49,226 bases of DNA from Apilactobacillus micheneri. GTDB taxonomy: Bacteria > Bacillota > Bacilli > Lactobacillales > Lactobacillaceae. Both the position numbers and the translations under genes were made by a program. Positions 31,038 to 40,499 of this stretch are shown piece after piece. Within the stretch, counting starts at the first letter, position 1. Each line of letters opens with the position of its first letter. The stretch is taken from the NCBI RefSeq assembly GCF_002993975.1, contig NZ_POSO01000005.1:1-49226 (forward strand), in the 5' to 3' direction. The notes beneath the pieces are model-generated. The model was not told the origin of the DNA. It saw only the letters and a list, made by a program, of their open reading frames with translations, and made no database searches.

Positions 31038-31154
31038 ATGAAGATATTTAATTATATTTATATATTCTTCGTTGCAATCTTATTATGGCTAGTTGATATA
31101 AGAACTACATTTAGGGATGCATATATAGATTGTAGAAATACATTTTTAAAATAA
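31038..31154 (+). CDS. Small one-TM protein (38 aa)
   Basis: Thirty-eight residues behind AAAGGGGG; one membrane helix (IYIFFVAILLWLV) and a short charged tail. Between tRNA and terminase. Unknown; resembles small membrane peptides common in phage intergenic regions. Confidence 0.5.
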   Translation: MKIFNYIYIFFVAILLWLVDIRTTFRDAYIDCRNTFLK

Positions 31155-31192
31155 ATAATTAATTAAGAATTGAAGGTGTGGCGAATGTAATT

Positions 31193-32107
31193 ATGGCTGA
31201 TAAATGGGAAAAAATACAATATGAGTATGAAAATACTAATAAGGCATTGAAAGATATTGCTGATGAAAACGACGTAAAGGTTAGTACATTACGTTCTAGA
31301 AAAAGTCGTAATAAATGGAAACGAAGTAGCAGCACAAAAAAGCTAAAATCGTTTGCGATGCAACACGAGGATAAAAATGCAACGCAACGCAAAAACGTTG
31401 CAACGTCCCATGCAATAGATGAGGTTAGCAAGGCTGATTTGACGGACAAACAGAAACGTTTTTGTTTGCTGTACTTGCAGTATTTCAATGCAACGAAAGC
31501 ATATTTGGAAGTCTATGATTGTAGCTATAATACAGCTATGGTCAATGGCTCTATGCTACTAAGAAACACTAAGATTAAAGATTTGTTGCATGAACTAACA
31601 GCTCAACAATCAACTGACTTATATATAACTAGTACTGAACTAATTAAACGTGAAATCAAAATGCTGTATGCAAGCATTAAAGACTATATAACTATTAAAA
31701 CTGTTTCTACTGCAAGAACAGATTATGACAATAAACCAGTTCTAGATACATCTGGCAACCAGATCATTGATCATTACAACGAGATATATGTTGAAAATCC
31801 AGAAGAAATGGACTGGTCATTGGTATCTGAATTTAGGGATGGCAAGGATGGAACTGTCATTAAATTGCCCGATAAAGTCAAATTGCTAAAGGATTTATTG
31901 GATAGGTTATCAGACAATGAGATTACTGATGCTAAGTTATCCAAAATTAAAGCTGAGGCTCGTATCAAGGTCGTTCAAGCAAACGAAGTTGAACCGGATA
32001 GCACATCTAAGGCTGATAAAGAATTCGGGGAATTAAATGATAATGATCTAAGGAGGTTAGCTAATAATGACGGGAAATACAACTCAACTAAAGACCTGGG
32101 CAAGTAA
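31193..32107 (+). CDS. terS: Terminase small subunit
   Basis: A 304-aa protein. N-terminal HTH (ALKDIADENDVKVSTLRSRK), basic linker, then the Terminase_2 core (LTDKQKRFCLLYLQYFNATK, then AYLEVY). It recognises the packaging site and loads TerL. The start is unsure: ATG 31193 or the in-frame GTG 31178, which lies in the AAGGTGTGG site. It overlaps terL by 41 bases, so the two are coupled. Confidence 0.85.
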   Translation: MADKWEKIQYEYENTNKALKDIADENDVKVSTLRSRKSRNKWKRSSSTKKLKSFAMQHEDKNATQRKNVATSHAIDEVSKADLTDKQKRFCLLYLQYFNATKAYLEVYDCSYNTAMVNGSMLLRNTKIKDLLHELTAQQSTDLYITSTELIKREIKMLYASIKDYITIKTVSTARTDYDNKPVLDTSGNQIIDHYNEIYVENPEEMDWSLVSEFRDGKDGTVIKLPDKVKLLKDLLDRLSDNEITDAKLSKIKAEARIKVVQANEVEPDSTSKADKEFGELNDNDLRRLANNDGKYNSTKDLGK

Positions 32108-33530
32108 AAAGGCTGAACGTGAGCTCGCACGCCGTCACTATGCTGATTACTTTCTATACAGTCATGACTTCGATAGCAAAATGTTTCCGCATACTCAACT
32201 TATCTGCGACAAGTTAGAAGATATCGTTGATGGTTATAAACGTGATTACATTGTAGAAATGCCACCACAACATGGTAAAAGTACAACTATTACTGAAACA
32301 TTCCCATCATATTATTTAATGAGGCATCCCGATAAAAAAGTTATGGTTGCTAGTTATTCCATTGGCCTTGCACAAAGGTTTGGTACATCTAATCTACAAA
32401 AATTTAAAAAGTATGGTAATGAATTATTTGATGTTCAACTAAGCAATACTAAGCAGACTTCTAACGAATGGAGAATTAAGGATCATGACGGTGTAATGTT
32501 TGCGACTACTATTCTAGGTGCTGCAACTGGTAATTCTGCTGATTTATTAATCATTGATGACCCTATTAAAGGTGACCAAGATGCTAATTCGCCTACTATC
32601 CTTAATAAGATATGGCATGAATGGCAGTCTAGCTTTTATACTCGTTTATCCGCTAACGCTTCTATTATCGTAATTATGACTCGCTGGAACGTTGATGATT
32701 TAGCTGGTAGATTACTTAAAGAAAAAGCTCTTCCTTGGGAAGAAATAAAACTACCCGCAATCGCTGAAGATAAGTATGATCAACTTAATCGCAAAGAAGG
32801 AGAACCATTATGTCCTTATCCACCTATGAATAAAGATAAAAAGTGGGCCGAACAAACTCAACGTGTAGTTGGTCCACACAGATGGGCATCCCTTTATCAA
32901 CAGAGACCTGTACAAGACGGCGGAAATGTTTTCAAATCATCCCAAATTCATTATTATGTGCCAGATGCTAAGACAGCTGCTAAATTAGGTGTTTCTAATG
33001 ACTCCAATGTTGCTATTCTGCCTAATATTGAAAAAGAGTGGAGTAGTTGGGATTTAACATTCTCAGCTAGTGAAACATCAGATTATGTTGCTGGTCAAAC
33101 ATGGGGTAAAAATGGTGCTGACTTTTACCTACTAGACCGAGTTCATGAACGTATGGACTTCGGTAGCCAATTAAGAGCAATTGTAGGGATGCATAATCGC
33201 CACAAACTAGCTCCAATATATATTGAAAATAAAGCCAATGGTTCAGCTATCATTGACACGATTAGACGAAAAGTAAGCGGTGTAATATCAATCATCCCTC
33301 ATGGAGATAAAGTTACTCGTGCGAATGCGGTTGTGCCTTTTTTTGAGGCTGACAATATATATGTGCCTTATCCATTATGGAAACCAGAAATTAGAAAAAT
33401 GATTGATGAATGGATAGAATTTCCAAATATATTACATGATGATGAAGTGGATAGTATGACTCAAGCACTAACCAGATATGTAAAAGGACAAGATACTTCA
33501 TTGATTGGTTCAATGGATACTTTATTTTAG
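32067..33530 (+). CDS. terL: Terminase large subunit
   Basis: The product is 487 aa. ATPase: Walker A in EMPPQHGKST (residues ~64-73), Walker B LLIIDDP (~160-166), coupling TRW motif. C-terminal RNase H-like nuclease with acidic residues in WDLTFS, YIENKANG and HDDEVDSM. It powers DNA packaging into the prohead and cuts concatemers. RBS AAGGAGG 10 bases before ATG 32067. Confidence 0.95.
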   Translation: MTGNTTQLKTWASKKAERELARRHYADYFLYSHDFDSKMFPHTQLICDKLEDIVDGYKRDYIVEMPPQHGKSTTITETFPSYYLMRHPDKKVMVASYSIGLAQRFGTSNLQKFKKYGNELFDVQLSNTKQTSNEWRIKDHDGVMFATTILGAATGNSADLLIIDDPIKGDQDANSPTILNKIWHEWQSSFYTRLSANASIIVIMTRWNVDDLAGRLLKEKALPWEEIKLPAIAEDKYDQLNRKEGEPLCPYPPMNKDKKWAEQTQRVVGPHRWASLYQQRPVQDGGNVFKSSQIHYYVPDAKTAAKLGVSNDSNVAILPNIEKEWSSWDLTFSASETSDYVAGQTWGKNGADFYLLDRVHERMDFGSQLRAIVGMHNRHKLAPIYIENKANGSAIIDTIRRKVSGVISIIPHGDKVTRANAVVPFFEADNIYVPYPLWKPEIRKMIDEWIEFPNILHDDEVDSMTQALTRYVKGQDTSLIGSMDTLF

Positions 33531-33545
33531 ATAGGAGATGAGATT

Positions 33546-35177
33546 ATGGTATTTGATTTAGCTAAGTTCACGTATGATTCTAAAAACAGCAATCGATTTA
33601 TTAGTGGGATGAATGATCAATCATCTATTCAAAGTAGATTCTTAACCCAAGATATTTACTTAGATGATAATGATGTTCTGTTAGCATCCCCAAAATTCGA
33701 TATTACACAACATTTTAACCAAGTTACTAACCTATTAAGTGGCTATGATGCACTTAGACAGGTATATCATGCCAAAATGCGTGTATATAAAGGTGACCAT
33801 GAAGCTATTAAGCGTATGCAATTAGGTAATTCACTAGTCAAACAAGACTCAAAAGTTATGGCCAACTTAGGTAAGAACATTGTTAATACTTTTGTGGGAA
33901 CTTTTGCTAGTATCCCAGTAAAAATAACCTATATGAACCCAGATGATAATAAAAGTAATAGTGATAATTTGAATAAAGAAATTCAGCAAATATTATCCAC
34001 TAGTAATTCATCTGATGTGTTCTTTGAATGGGCTAAGAAAGCCGATATTTATGGTCGTGGTTATTCAGTTGCTTACGTTAAGCAAGACAAGGATAAAACT
34101 ACACATACTAAGTTCAGTCAGATGAGCCCAGAGAACTGTTTGGTTGTCTATGACAATACTTTGGATCATAACAAGTTATTTGCCATTACATTTCAGTTAA
34201 TTGACGGGATGTATTATGGCCACTTATATACCGATGCCAATATATATAAGTTCAGCTCATCAGTTTCTGGGATGTCAACGGATAATTCTACAAGATTCTC
34301 TCAATCAAGTGGTCAAGATAATGATAACGGATTGGCTGATACTAATTGGCAGGGTGAGACTAATCCATTCGGAATTGTTCCCGTGAGTGAATTGCCGGAA
34401 AATGAAGAACGTAGTGGTTTGCTAGATGATATTGCTCCACTTATGGACCAACTAGACGAAACTTTTACTGCTCAACATTCTGATGTGATGTACTTTTCTA
34501 ATGCTTTATTAATCGTCAAAGGTAAACACCTATCTGACGAAGATAAAAGAACTATTAGGAAGTGGCATGTGGCTGAATTAAACGCTGATAACAAAGAAGA
34601 TTTACCAAATATCAGTATGGAATACCTAGACAAGCCACAAAATGACCAACAACAGGAACATCATATTCAACATTTAAAAACTGAAATCTATGAGACATCC
34701 CAAGTAATCAACTTATCTGATCCACAACTAGGTAATAGCGCTAGTGGGGATGCATTAGATAAGAAATTACAGCCAATGGTTATGCTTGCTGGTAGTAAGG
34801 GTAGAAAAATGGAAGCTGCTATTAAAGACTTACTGCGTATCCTATTTACTCAATCACAACTAATTAAAAATGAAAATATTGAGAATGTTATTTCTCATGT
34901 ACAGGTTAAATTTACTGTTAACATCCCACATAATCTACTAGACATTACTAATGCTATGAAGAACTTACATGATGATGTATCACAAAAGCTTTATTTATCT
35001 ATGTATCCATTTTTAGATAATATCCAAGATGAATTAGATGAAGAAGCAAAAGAAAAACAACAGAATGTAATTCAATTTGCCAATACTCATCCCGATAATA
35101 ACGATTCTAATAATGATGATAGTCAAACTAATGGGGATGAAGGTCAACCTTCACCTAAAACCGGAAGTGATGAATAA
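33546..35177 (+). CDS. Portal protein (SPP1 gp6-like)
   Basis: A 543-aa protein: the ring through which DNA enters and leaves the capsid. Portal pattern: KANLGKNIVNTFVG-like segment (MANLGKNIVNTFVGTFASIP, residues ~103-122), the IPVKITY strand, a GLLDDIAPLMDQLDETFTAQ helix and PQLGNSASGDAL; the C-terminus is acidic and disordered. Its TAA overlaps the next ATG (TAATG). Confidence 0.9.
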   Translation: MVFDLAKFTYDSKNSNRFISGMNDQSSIQSRFLTQDIYLDDNDVLLASPKFDITQHFNQVTNLLSGYDALRQVYHAKMRVYKGDHEAIKRMQLGNSLVKQDSKVMANLGKNIVNTFVGTFASIPVKITYMNPDDNKSNSDNLNKEIQQILSTSNSSDVFFEWAKKADIYGRGYSVAYVKQDKDKTTHTKFSQMSPENCLVVYDNTLDHNKLFAITFQLIDGMYYGHLYTDANIYKFSSSVSGMSTDNSTRFSQSSGQDNDNGLADTNWQGETNPFGIVPVSELPENEERSGLLDDIAPLMDQLDETFTAQHSDVMYFSNALLIVKGKHLSDEDKRTIRKWHVAELNADNKEDLPNISMEYLDKPQNDQQQEHHIQHLKTEIYETSQVINLSDPQLGNSASGDALDKKLQPMVMLAGSKGRKMEAAIKDLLRILFTQSQLIKNENIENVISHVQVKFTVNIPHNLLDITNAMKNLHDDVSQKLYLSMYPFLDNIQDELDEEAKEKQQNVIQFANTHPDNNDSNNDDSQTNGDEGQPSPKTGSDE

Positions 35178-36106
35178 TGATTGATGGTTATTCACGTTTA
35201 AATGATATTGAAGTGTCTGATAACCGAGATAAACAGTTCATCAACTATGCTTACAAACAAGGCTTTAACGAGTTTCAAAGCATTTTTATGTACTTTTTTA
35301 ACTCATATAGTAACGATAGTGTTTTATCAACCAGTGAGATGCGATCATTATGTAATAACAAAGATTTCAAACTATGGAAGCAATATATAAACAAGTATGA
35401 AAATCAATTATTAACTAGTGATTCAGCAAAGTATCGATTACAAAAAGCTAAGGCGATTGCTGGTAACGATAAACAACAATTACTCAACGCTTTAACGTTA
35501 ATTGTAATTACAGCTACATCCCTAGTTACATCTAACTATCTTCAAGGCTCAATGGCCAAGGAATATAAAGACACCTTTAATTATAAAAGTCTGTTATCCA
35601 TTAAAGCTGGTTACAAAACTAGTAGTGAAATTACTGACAGTGACTTAAAACAAGAAGCCGGTAATTTAATAAATGGTAAATACTATGGATTAACAGCAGA
35701 CCAACATATATGGTTAAGGTCAGATGAATTAAATGGTCAAGTACAGTCAGCAATCAATGCAGCACTGACTAAAGGTGCTGATCAGAAATATATGGATAAT
35801 AAGCTATTCAATTACATCCCTAGCAATCGTAATCAATCGGCTAACACTAGCTTTACTAAAACAGGTAATACAATTTCAAACGTTCTAGTGCCTGACCAAA
35901 AAGCGCGCATGGAAAGCGGTGCGACTGACAAAGTGTTTAGTAACTATGGTGTTGATACATTTGATTATGCTACTCAGGGGGATGGAAAAGTATGTGACCC
36001 ATGTATTGATCGTGCAAATAATAGTCCATGGACATATGCTACTGATGAGGGCAGTTTGCACACTGGTGATAGATGTTATCGCATCCCAGTTAAAAGTAAA
36101 TACTAA
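35177..36106 (+). CDS. Head morphogenesis / minor capsid protein
   Basis: The product is 309 aa. The C-terminal domain carries DGKVCDPCIDRANNSPW and later GDRCYRIPV, the Cys/His-rich end of SPP1 gp7/Mu gpF-like minor head proteins, which bind the portal and are packaged in the prohead. Coupled to portal by TAATG and followed by a terminator. Confidence 0.85.
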   Translation: MIDGYSRLNDIEVSDNRDKQFINYAYKQGFNEFQSIFMYFFNSYSNDSVLSTSEMRSLCNNKDFKLWKQYINKYENQLLTSDSAKYRLQKAKAIAGNDKQQLLNALTLIVITATSLVTSNYLQGSMAKEYKDTFNYKSLLSIKAGYKTSSEITDSDLKQEAGNLINGKYYGLTADQHIWLRSDELNGQVQSAINAALTKGADQKYMDNKLFNYIPSNRNQSANTSFTKTGNTISNVLVPDQKARMESGATDKVFSNYGVDTFDYATQGDGKVCDPCIDRANNSPWTYATDEGSLHTGDRCYRIPVKSKY

Positions 36107-36140
36107 GACGACTAAATATAAACTAGTCGTCTTTTTTTAT
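36105..36140 (+). terminator. Intrinsic terminator
   Basis: AAGACGACTA/TAGTCGTCTT with TTTTTT, between minor head gene and scaffold block; it may set different dosage for capsid genes. Confidence 0.85.
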
Positions 36141-36167
36141 ACATAAATTTGAAAGGAGGTGAGAAAA

Positions 36168-36410
36168 ATGAAAAATAAGTTTGTAAAAATCAAATGGCAA
36201 GATGGTGTTATTTCTAAACATGGCGTTAATGGTGCTCAAGTTGATGATGCTTTAAAGGTTATTAAAGACCACTTAGTAGAAATTAACGAAGATCATCCCT
36301 GTAAAGAAAACCGTTTAACTATCACAGCTATTGATAACGCAATTAATTATCAAGATATGCGTACTCAAGACCGTGTTAAACGTGGTGTTGAAGGCACAAA
36401 TAAGAAATAA
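36168..36410 (+). CDS. Small hypothetical head-region protein
   Basis: Eighty residues behind AAAGGAGGTG. Beta-strand start (FVKIKWQDGVISKHG) followed by a helix and EDHPCKENRLTITAIDNAIN. It lies between the minor head gene and the scaffold. A head-assembly accessory or DNA-binding role is possible; no family recognised. Confidence 0.65.
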   Translation: MKNKFVKIKWQDGVISKHGVNGAQVDDALKVIKDHLVEINEDHPCKENRLTITAIDNAINYQDMRTQDRVKRGVEGTNKK

Positions 36411-36429
36411 GTAAGGAGGAATGATATTC

Positions 36430-37059
36430 ATGTCAGAAACAAATCAAACTGGTCAAGGTGAACCAGCAAATAATCCAAACGGTGAAACTGGACAAGGTCA
36501 AACGCAAAATAACAACACTGGCCAAACACAAACCACAAATAACAATGGTGGAGGCGAACACAAAAACGTCTCCATGGATGACTTCAATAGTTTAAGTGGT
36601 CGAGTGGACAAGATTTTAGCTGCTCTAGGTAATGATGGTCAAAATCATAAGTCAAACAATAATCAACAAAATAATTCTGGCAATGGTGATGACGAAGGGG
36701 GAGATGATGGTTCTACTAAATTTGATATTACTAAAGACCCCAGCTACATTGCTATGAAAGCAAAAGTTGATGCGATTGATGCTGATAAGCAACATTCATC
36801 CCTTATGAGCGTAGCTAATGCTGAAGCTAAAAAGAATGGAGTAAGTATTAAAGGGTTTGAGAATAACTTAATTGGTAAAGATACAGATTCAACTAAAAAG
36901 TTGGTTCAAGACTTTAGTAAAACAGTTAAAGCTCAAACAAATAATAATACTGCTGGTGGATTTAATCCTAATGCCAGTGATAGTAGTCATGATGATCACA
37001 TTGTTGATTTAATGATGGAAAACAAATTTGGTCCTAATTTCAAGGAAAGCAAAAAATAA
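36430..37059 (+). CDS. Scaffolding protein (DUF4355-like)
   Basis: A 209-aa protein with a Gln/Asn/Gly-rich low-complexity N-terminus and an acidic helical part, ending in MENKFGPNFKESKK. Scaffolds stand directly before the capsid genes and guide prohead assembly. ATG 36430 is 10 bases after AAGGAGG; ATG 36421 is only 1 base after it. Confidence 0.75.
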   Translation: MSETNQTGQGEPANNPNGETGQGQTQNNNTGQTQTTNNNGGGEHKNVSMDDFNSLSGRVDKILAALGNDGQNHKSNNNQQNNSGNGDDEGGDDGSTKFDITKDPSYIAMKAKVDAIDADKQHSSLMSVANAEAKKNGVSIKGFENNLIGKDTDSTKKLVQDFSKTVKAQTNNNTAGGFNPNASDSSHDDHIVDLMMENKFGPNFKESKK

Positions 37060-37073
37060 AGGAGTGATTATAA

Positions 37074-37457
37074 ATGAATTATACAACTGGAAGAGAAGTT
37101 GTATTCAACTGGAACCAAGCGGTTACTGTATTGGATGCAATTAATATTAAAAGTATTGATGGAGCATATGTATTAACAGATGATAACGGCAATCAATATC
37201 TTAAAGCAGGAACAATGATTGCAAAAGATGCTCAAGGCAATGTAACCGTAGCTGATAGTGTAGACAAACTCACTAATAGTTTTATTGAAATGTCCGTACA
37301 TGATGCAAAGTTAACAAAGAACAATGATGGAAGTTTGAAAGTTGCTGACACTTTCTTACTTACTGGAACTATCGCTGTTAAAAACATGGATCCAGCAGTT
37401 AGAAAACTATATTCCAATACTGCAATTTTACAAACTAAAGGCTTTCAAGCTAGATAA
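37074..37457 (+). CDS. Capsid decoration-like protein
   Basis: A 127-aa, beta-rich protein between scaffold and major capsid. YTTGREVVFNWNQAVTVL followed by DGAYVLTDDNGNQYLKAGTM is the style of phage head decoration proteins, which stabilise the shell. Role inferred from place, size and composition. RBS AAAGGAG. Confidence 0.65.
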   Translation: MNYTTGREVVFNWNQAVTVLDAINIKSIDGAYVLTDDNGNQYLKAGTMIAKDAQGNVTVADSVDKLTNSFIEMSVHDAKLTKNNDGSLKVADTFLLTGTIAVKNMDPAVRKLYSNTAILQTKGFQAR

Positions 37458-37477
37458 TTAAAGGAGGAATAAAACCT

Positions 37478-38725
37478 ATGGGAATTAACATTGGTTTATC
37501 TAATCAACAAGTAGGTTTATCAAAATACTACAAAGCGAACAAATTAGTACAACAACCTTATTTAGGTAATACATTATTTGGTAATCGTAAGGTACAACGT
37601 GGCCAATTAAGATATTATGTACAAAATCAACCAGCTATGACATTGTCTAAGCAATCATCCCTAGATGCTAATACTGTTACACCAGACAATCATACTGGCT
37701 TTCAAGATGAGAACTTTAACACTCAATACTTCCGTACTGCTGGTGTTGTAAATGAACAAGACATTATGGATCTACATGATGCTACCGTTCAAAACAATGA
37801 CCAATTAGCGGCATCAATTTTGGAAAGCATTTATGACGATCAAATTCGCCAATTAAATAAACAAGCAGCTCGTCGTGAACAAATGACTACCAGTGCATTA
37901 TCTTATTCAAAGGTTGATTTACCACTAGGCGATCCAATTGTTTATGCATCTAATCCTAATTTTCAACACGATGGGGATGACTGGGATAATCCAAATTCTG
38001 ATATTTTCGGTGATATTCGTCATGCAAAAGACGAATTAATTAAAAAAGGTATTGTTCCTAATCAAATGATTATGAACATTAACACCTTTAGAAAAATGCA
38101 AAAGAATAACAAAATCAAGACTACTTATTCTGCTGTAGGAACTAATGTTGATAACTTTATGATGTTACAAGGAAACTTAGTTGATGCTATCAAGAGTGAA
38201 TTTAGATTAACACCAGTTGTCTATAATCAAGGATATAACTTAGATGCTGAAGATATGGACGATTCAACAAAGAACCCATTCCAAGAATTCATCCCTGATG
38301 ATCTAGTTATCTTCCTTAACGGTCCAATTGACCTTAACTATGCAATCAGTGGTAATGCTAGTGGAATGAACAACGCTACTGGTGGATCATACATTGGTTA
38401 CATGAACTTTGCACCTACTGTTGAAGAACTAAAGGCTAACCGTGGTGCATTAGCTGGTGACTTACAATTATTTGATTTAGGTGTTGCTTTCAGACAATTT
38501 GAAACAGAAAAGACTGCTCAAACTGAAACTTCAACTGTACAAAATTGCTTGCCATCATTTGAACAATCACGTTCTGTATTCCGTCTAACTGTTGGACCTA
38601 ACAAGCCAGATGGCGCTCCTAAGTATCCAACTGATGAACAAAAGAAGAATAACGGTCAAAGCCAAGGCCAACAAAATGATGATAGCAAAAACAAATCTGG
38701 TAATGGCCAACCAGCTACTGCATAG
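37478..38725 (+). CDS. Major capsid protein
   Basis: The product is 415 aa, behind AAAGGAGG. HK97-fold shell protein: N-terminal arm (LSKYYKANKLVQQPYLGNTL), an E-loop-like RGQLRYYVQNQPA, spine helix LAASILESIYDDQIRQLNKQ, and A-domain strands (IVPNQMIMNINTFRKMQKNN; FIPDDLVIFLNGPID). A 45-aa Asn/Gln/Gly-rich tail follows. Codon use is cleaner (less rare codons) than in neighbours, as for a highly expressed gene. Confidence 0.9.
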   Translation: MGINIGLSNQQVGLSKYYKANKLVQQPYLGNTLFGNRKVQRGQLRYYVQNQPAMTLSKQSSLDANTVTPDNHTGFQDENFNTQYFRTAGVVNEQDIMDLHDATVQNNDQLAASILESIYDDQIRQLNKQAARREQMTTSALSYSKVDLPLGDPIVYASNPNFQHDGDDWDNPNSDIFGDIRHAKDELIKKGIVPNQMIMNINTFRKMQKNNKIKTTYSAVGTNVDNFMMLQGNLVDAIKSEFRLTPVVYNQGYNLDAEDMDDSTKNPFQEFIPDDLVIFLNGPIDLNYAISGNASGMNNATGGSYIGYMNFAPTVEELKANRGALAGDLQLFDLGVAFRQFETEKTAQTETSTVQNCLPSFEQSRSVFRLTVGPNKPDGAPKYPTDEQKKNNGQSQGQQNDDSKNKSGNGQPATA

Positions 38726-38738
38726 GAGGTAATCTTGT

Positions 38739-38957
38739 ATGGCATATAAAGTAATTCGTGATTTTACTGATGGAAACGAAAACAGTGCTGATGATAACGG
38801 TAATCTACATGTTTATCGTGTTGGGGATGTTTATCCATACCAAATCTATGCTGGTTCACAAACTGGTCAAAGATTGGATCAATTGTCTTCAACAGATGGT
38901 CCTAATGAAAGCTTTGATGGACCCGTTATCGAAAAAGTGGAAGAAGGTGATGATTAA
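38739..38957 (+). CDS. Hypothetical head protein
   Basis: Seventy-two residues behind AGGAGG. It starts MAYKVIRDFTDGNENSADDN, then GNLHVYRVGDVYPY, resembling small post-capsid phage proteins with a KVxxxFxDxxxxxxxYxxGDxYP pattern (adaptor or head-tail accessory). The stop overlaps the next start (TAATG). Confidence 0.75.
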   Translation: MAYKVIRDFTDGNENSADDNGNLHVYRVGDVYPYQIYAGSQTGQRLDQLSSTDGPNESFDGPVIEKVEEGDD

Positions 38958-39109
38958 TGGCTAATCGTTATATTGTGCAACCAGATGATACAGAATTCAG
39001 CATTGCTCAAAAATTTAGTACTAGCGTTGGTTTAATGAGAAAGTTGAATGAACGTTTAACCGGCTCATATGCTAAACCCGGTCGTAAAATTATCATCCCA
39101 GAAAGATAG
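38957..39109 (+). CDS. Stand-alone LysM-domain protein (50 aa)
   Basis: A single LysM domain with nothing else: RYIVQPDDTEFSIAQKFSTS, then VGLMRKLNERL and PGRKIIIPER (compare YTVQPGDTLxxIAxKYGxxxxxLxxxN). Coupled to the gene before by TAATG. Easily missed in annotation because of its length. A peptidoglycan-binding domain in the head module is unexpected; here the fold may serve as a capsid or connector part. Confidence 0.8.
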   Translation: MANRYIVQPDDTEFSIAQKFSTSVGLMRKLNERLTGSYAKPGRKIIIPER

Positions 39110-39118
39110 GTGATATAT

Positions 39119-39481
39119 ATGCTCAATATTGATAAAAATGCCATTATTGAGAAGATTAAATTAATCCACCCAGAAATATATAATGCGGTTTCTGGGGATG
39201 ATGCTGATAGTGTCTTATCTACATTCATTGACAGTGCGAAACTAAGTGTGCAGGCGTATAACCCACCTAGTGAGCTAGCACATGAACTGGTGATGTTACA
39301 AACATGTTCAAAAATTAACAACTATAATGTCGATGATTCGACCGGTGTAAAAGTTGGTCCAATTGACTTAGATTATAAGAGTAATGCTACTGGTAGTGAT
39401 GATCCATATATGGACGACTTCAATACCTTAGTTGGTCGATATGGTCTGACAACTGATAACGAAAGAATAAAAGGCTTTTAG
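39119..39481 (+). CDS. Head-tail connector protein (DUF4054/gp6-like)
   Basis: A 120-aa, mostly helical protein (IEKIKLIHPEIYNAVSGDDA; AKLSVQAYNPPSELAHELVM), fitting the adaptor ring that docks on the portal. ATG 39119 chosen: AGGTGA is 7 bases upstream, whereas GTG 39110 lies in it. The next gene begins at the base after its stop. Confidence 0.75.
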   Translation: MLNIDKNAIIEKIKLIHPEIYNAVSGDDADSVLSTFIDSAKLSVQAYNPPSELAHELVMLQTCSKINNYNVDDSTGVKVGPIDLDYKSNATGSDDPYMDDFNTLVGRYGLTTDNERIKGF

Positions 39482-40105
39482 ATGGAAGATTTTAATAACA
39501 TACCATTCATCATCAGAGAACTAAATCGACTAAATCATTTCCAAGTAGTCTGTGGGGTTTTAAACATCCCTACTGGTAAAGATGAAGATTACTTGGAAAT
39601 GATTGCAATGGTCAATGAGAATGGTGCTGATATTGTACCTAAACGAACTAAATATTTAACTATTCCTACACCCAATGCAGGTAAGCACAAGGCATCAGAT
39701 TTTGATGGCTTGTTTTTTTATATCACAAAAAGCGGTAAGAAAAGCCTGGCAATGAAAGATGGCGGCTCAATAAAGGTAATGTTTTTACTATCTACACACG
39801 TGAAAATACCTAAACGACCATTCTTTAGGTCTAGTTTTGATAACAAAGTCAATACTGACTGGGCTGATGCAATTAATGGGGATGTTGATAAAATCATGGC
39901 TTGCCAAATGACAGCTAAGGAACTTTACCAACATTTAGGCAGATTAATGGTGAATGAAGTTCAAGCACAAATTAGCACTATGACTAACCCAGGTAATGCT
40001 CCAATTACCAAGGCAAATAAAGGTAAAGATGATCCATTGAAAGATACCGGTACTTTATATCGTTCGATAGGCTACGAGGTGATATCAAATGCCAAGACGT
40101 TATAA
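39482..40105 (+). CDS. Tail completion / virion morphogenesis protein
   Basis: A 207-aa protein. The C-terminal half (HLGRLMVNEVQAQISTMTNP, then LKDTGTLYRSIGYEV) is like HK97 gp10/virion morphogenesis proteins, in which LxDTGxLxxSI is the usual ending. It probably takes part in joining head to tail. Overlaps the next gene by 17 bases. Confidence 0.75.
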   Translation: MEDFNNIPFIIRELNRLNHFQVVCGVLNIPTGKDEDYLEMIAMVNENGADIVPKRTKYLTIPTPNAGKHKASDFDGLFFYITKSGKKSLAMKDGGSIKVMFLLSTHVKIPKRPFFRSSFDNKVNTDWADAINGDVDKIMACQMTAKELYQHLGRLMVNEVQAQISTMTNPGNAPITKANKGKDDPLKDTGTLYRSIGYEVISNAKTL

Positions 40106-40499
40106 AAACAAAGATGCTTATGTAATTGATAAGAACATTTTCAATAATGACCGTACATGTAATAACTTCACGGTTTCATACAACGAACATGCTACTAGTA
40201 GTGACCAATCATCAACTGGTGGCATGTTTGTTTCAAATAATGTATTCGATAATTCCAAAGACTTGTATGAACCGCTAGTGCCTGACACTTCGCCAATTGT
40301 TTTACAACAAGGCTTAGGTGGCACTAACGATAGTTATTCCTATGTATGGATTTCTCATGATAAGTATCCCATGAAGTCAATTGTTGATTTTGATGGGATG
40401 AGATTATCAGTTCATAAGATTGAAGATTATAAAAAGCACTTTGATATCTATCTTTACTATCTACAAGGGGAGAGTGATAACAATGCCGTACCAAGCTAA
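40089..40499 (+). CDS. Head-closure/neck protein
   Basis: A 136-aa protein, beta-rich in the C-terminal half (DSYSYVWISHDKYPMKSIVD and onward). It stands between the tail-completion and tail-terminator genes, where a stopper or neck protein is expected. No motif recognised, so the name rests on order. Confidence 0.5.
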   Translation: MPRRYKNKDAYVIDKNIFNNDRTCNNFTVSYNEHATSSDQSSTGGMFVSNNVFDNSKDLYEPLVPDTSPIVLQQGLGGTNDSYSYVWISHDKYPMKSIVDFDGMRLSVHKIEDYKKHFDIYLYYLQGESDNNAVPS

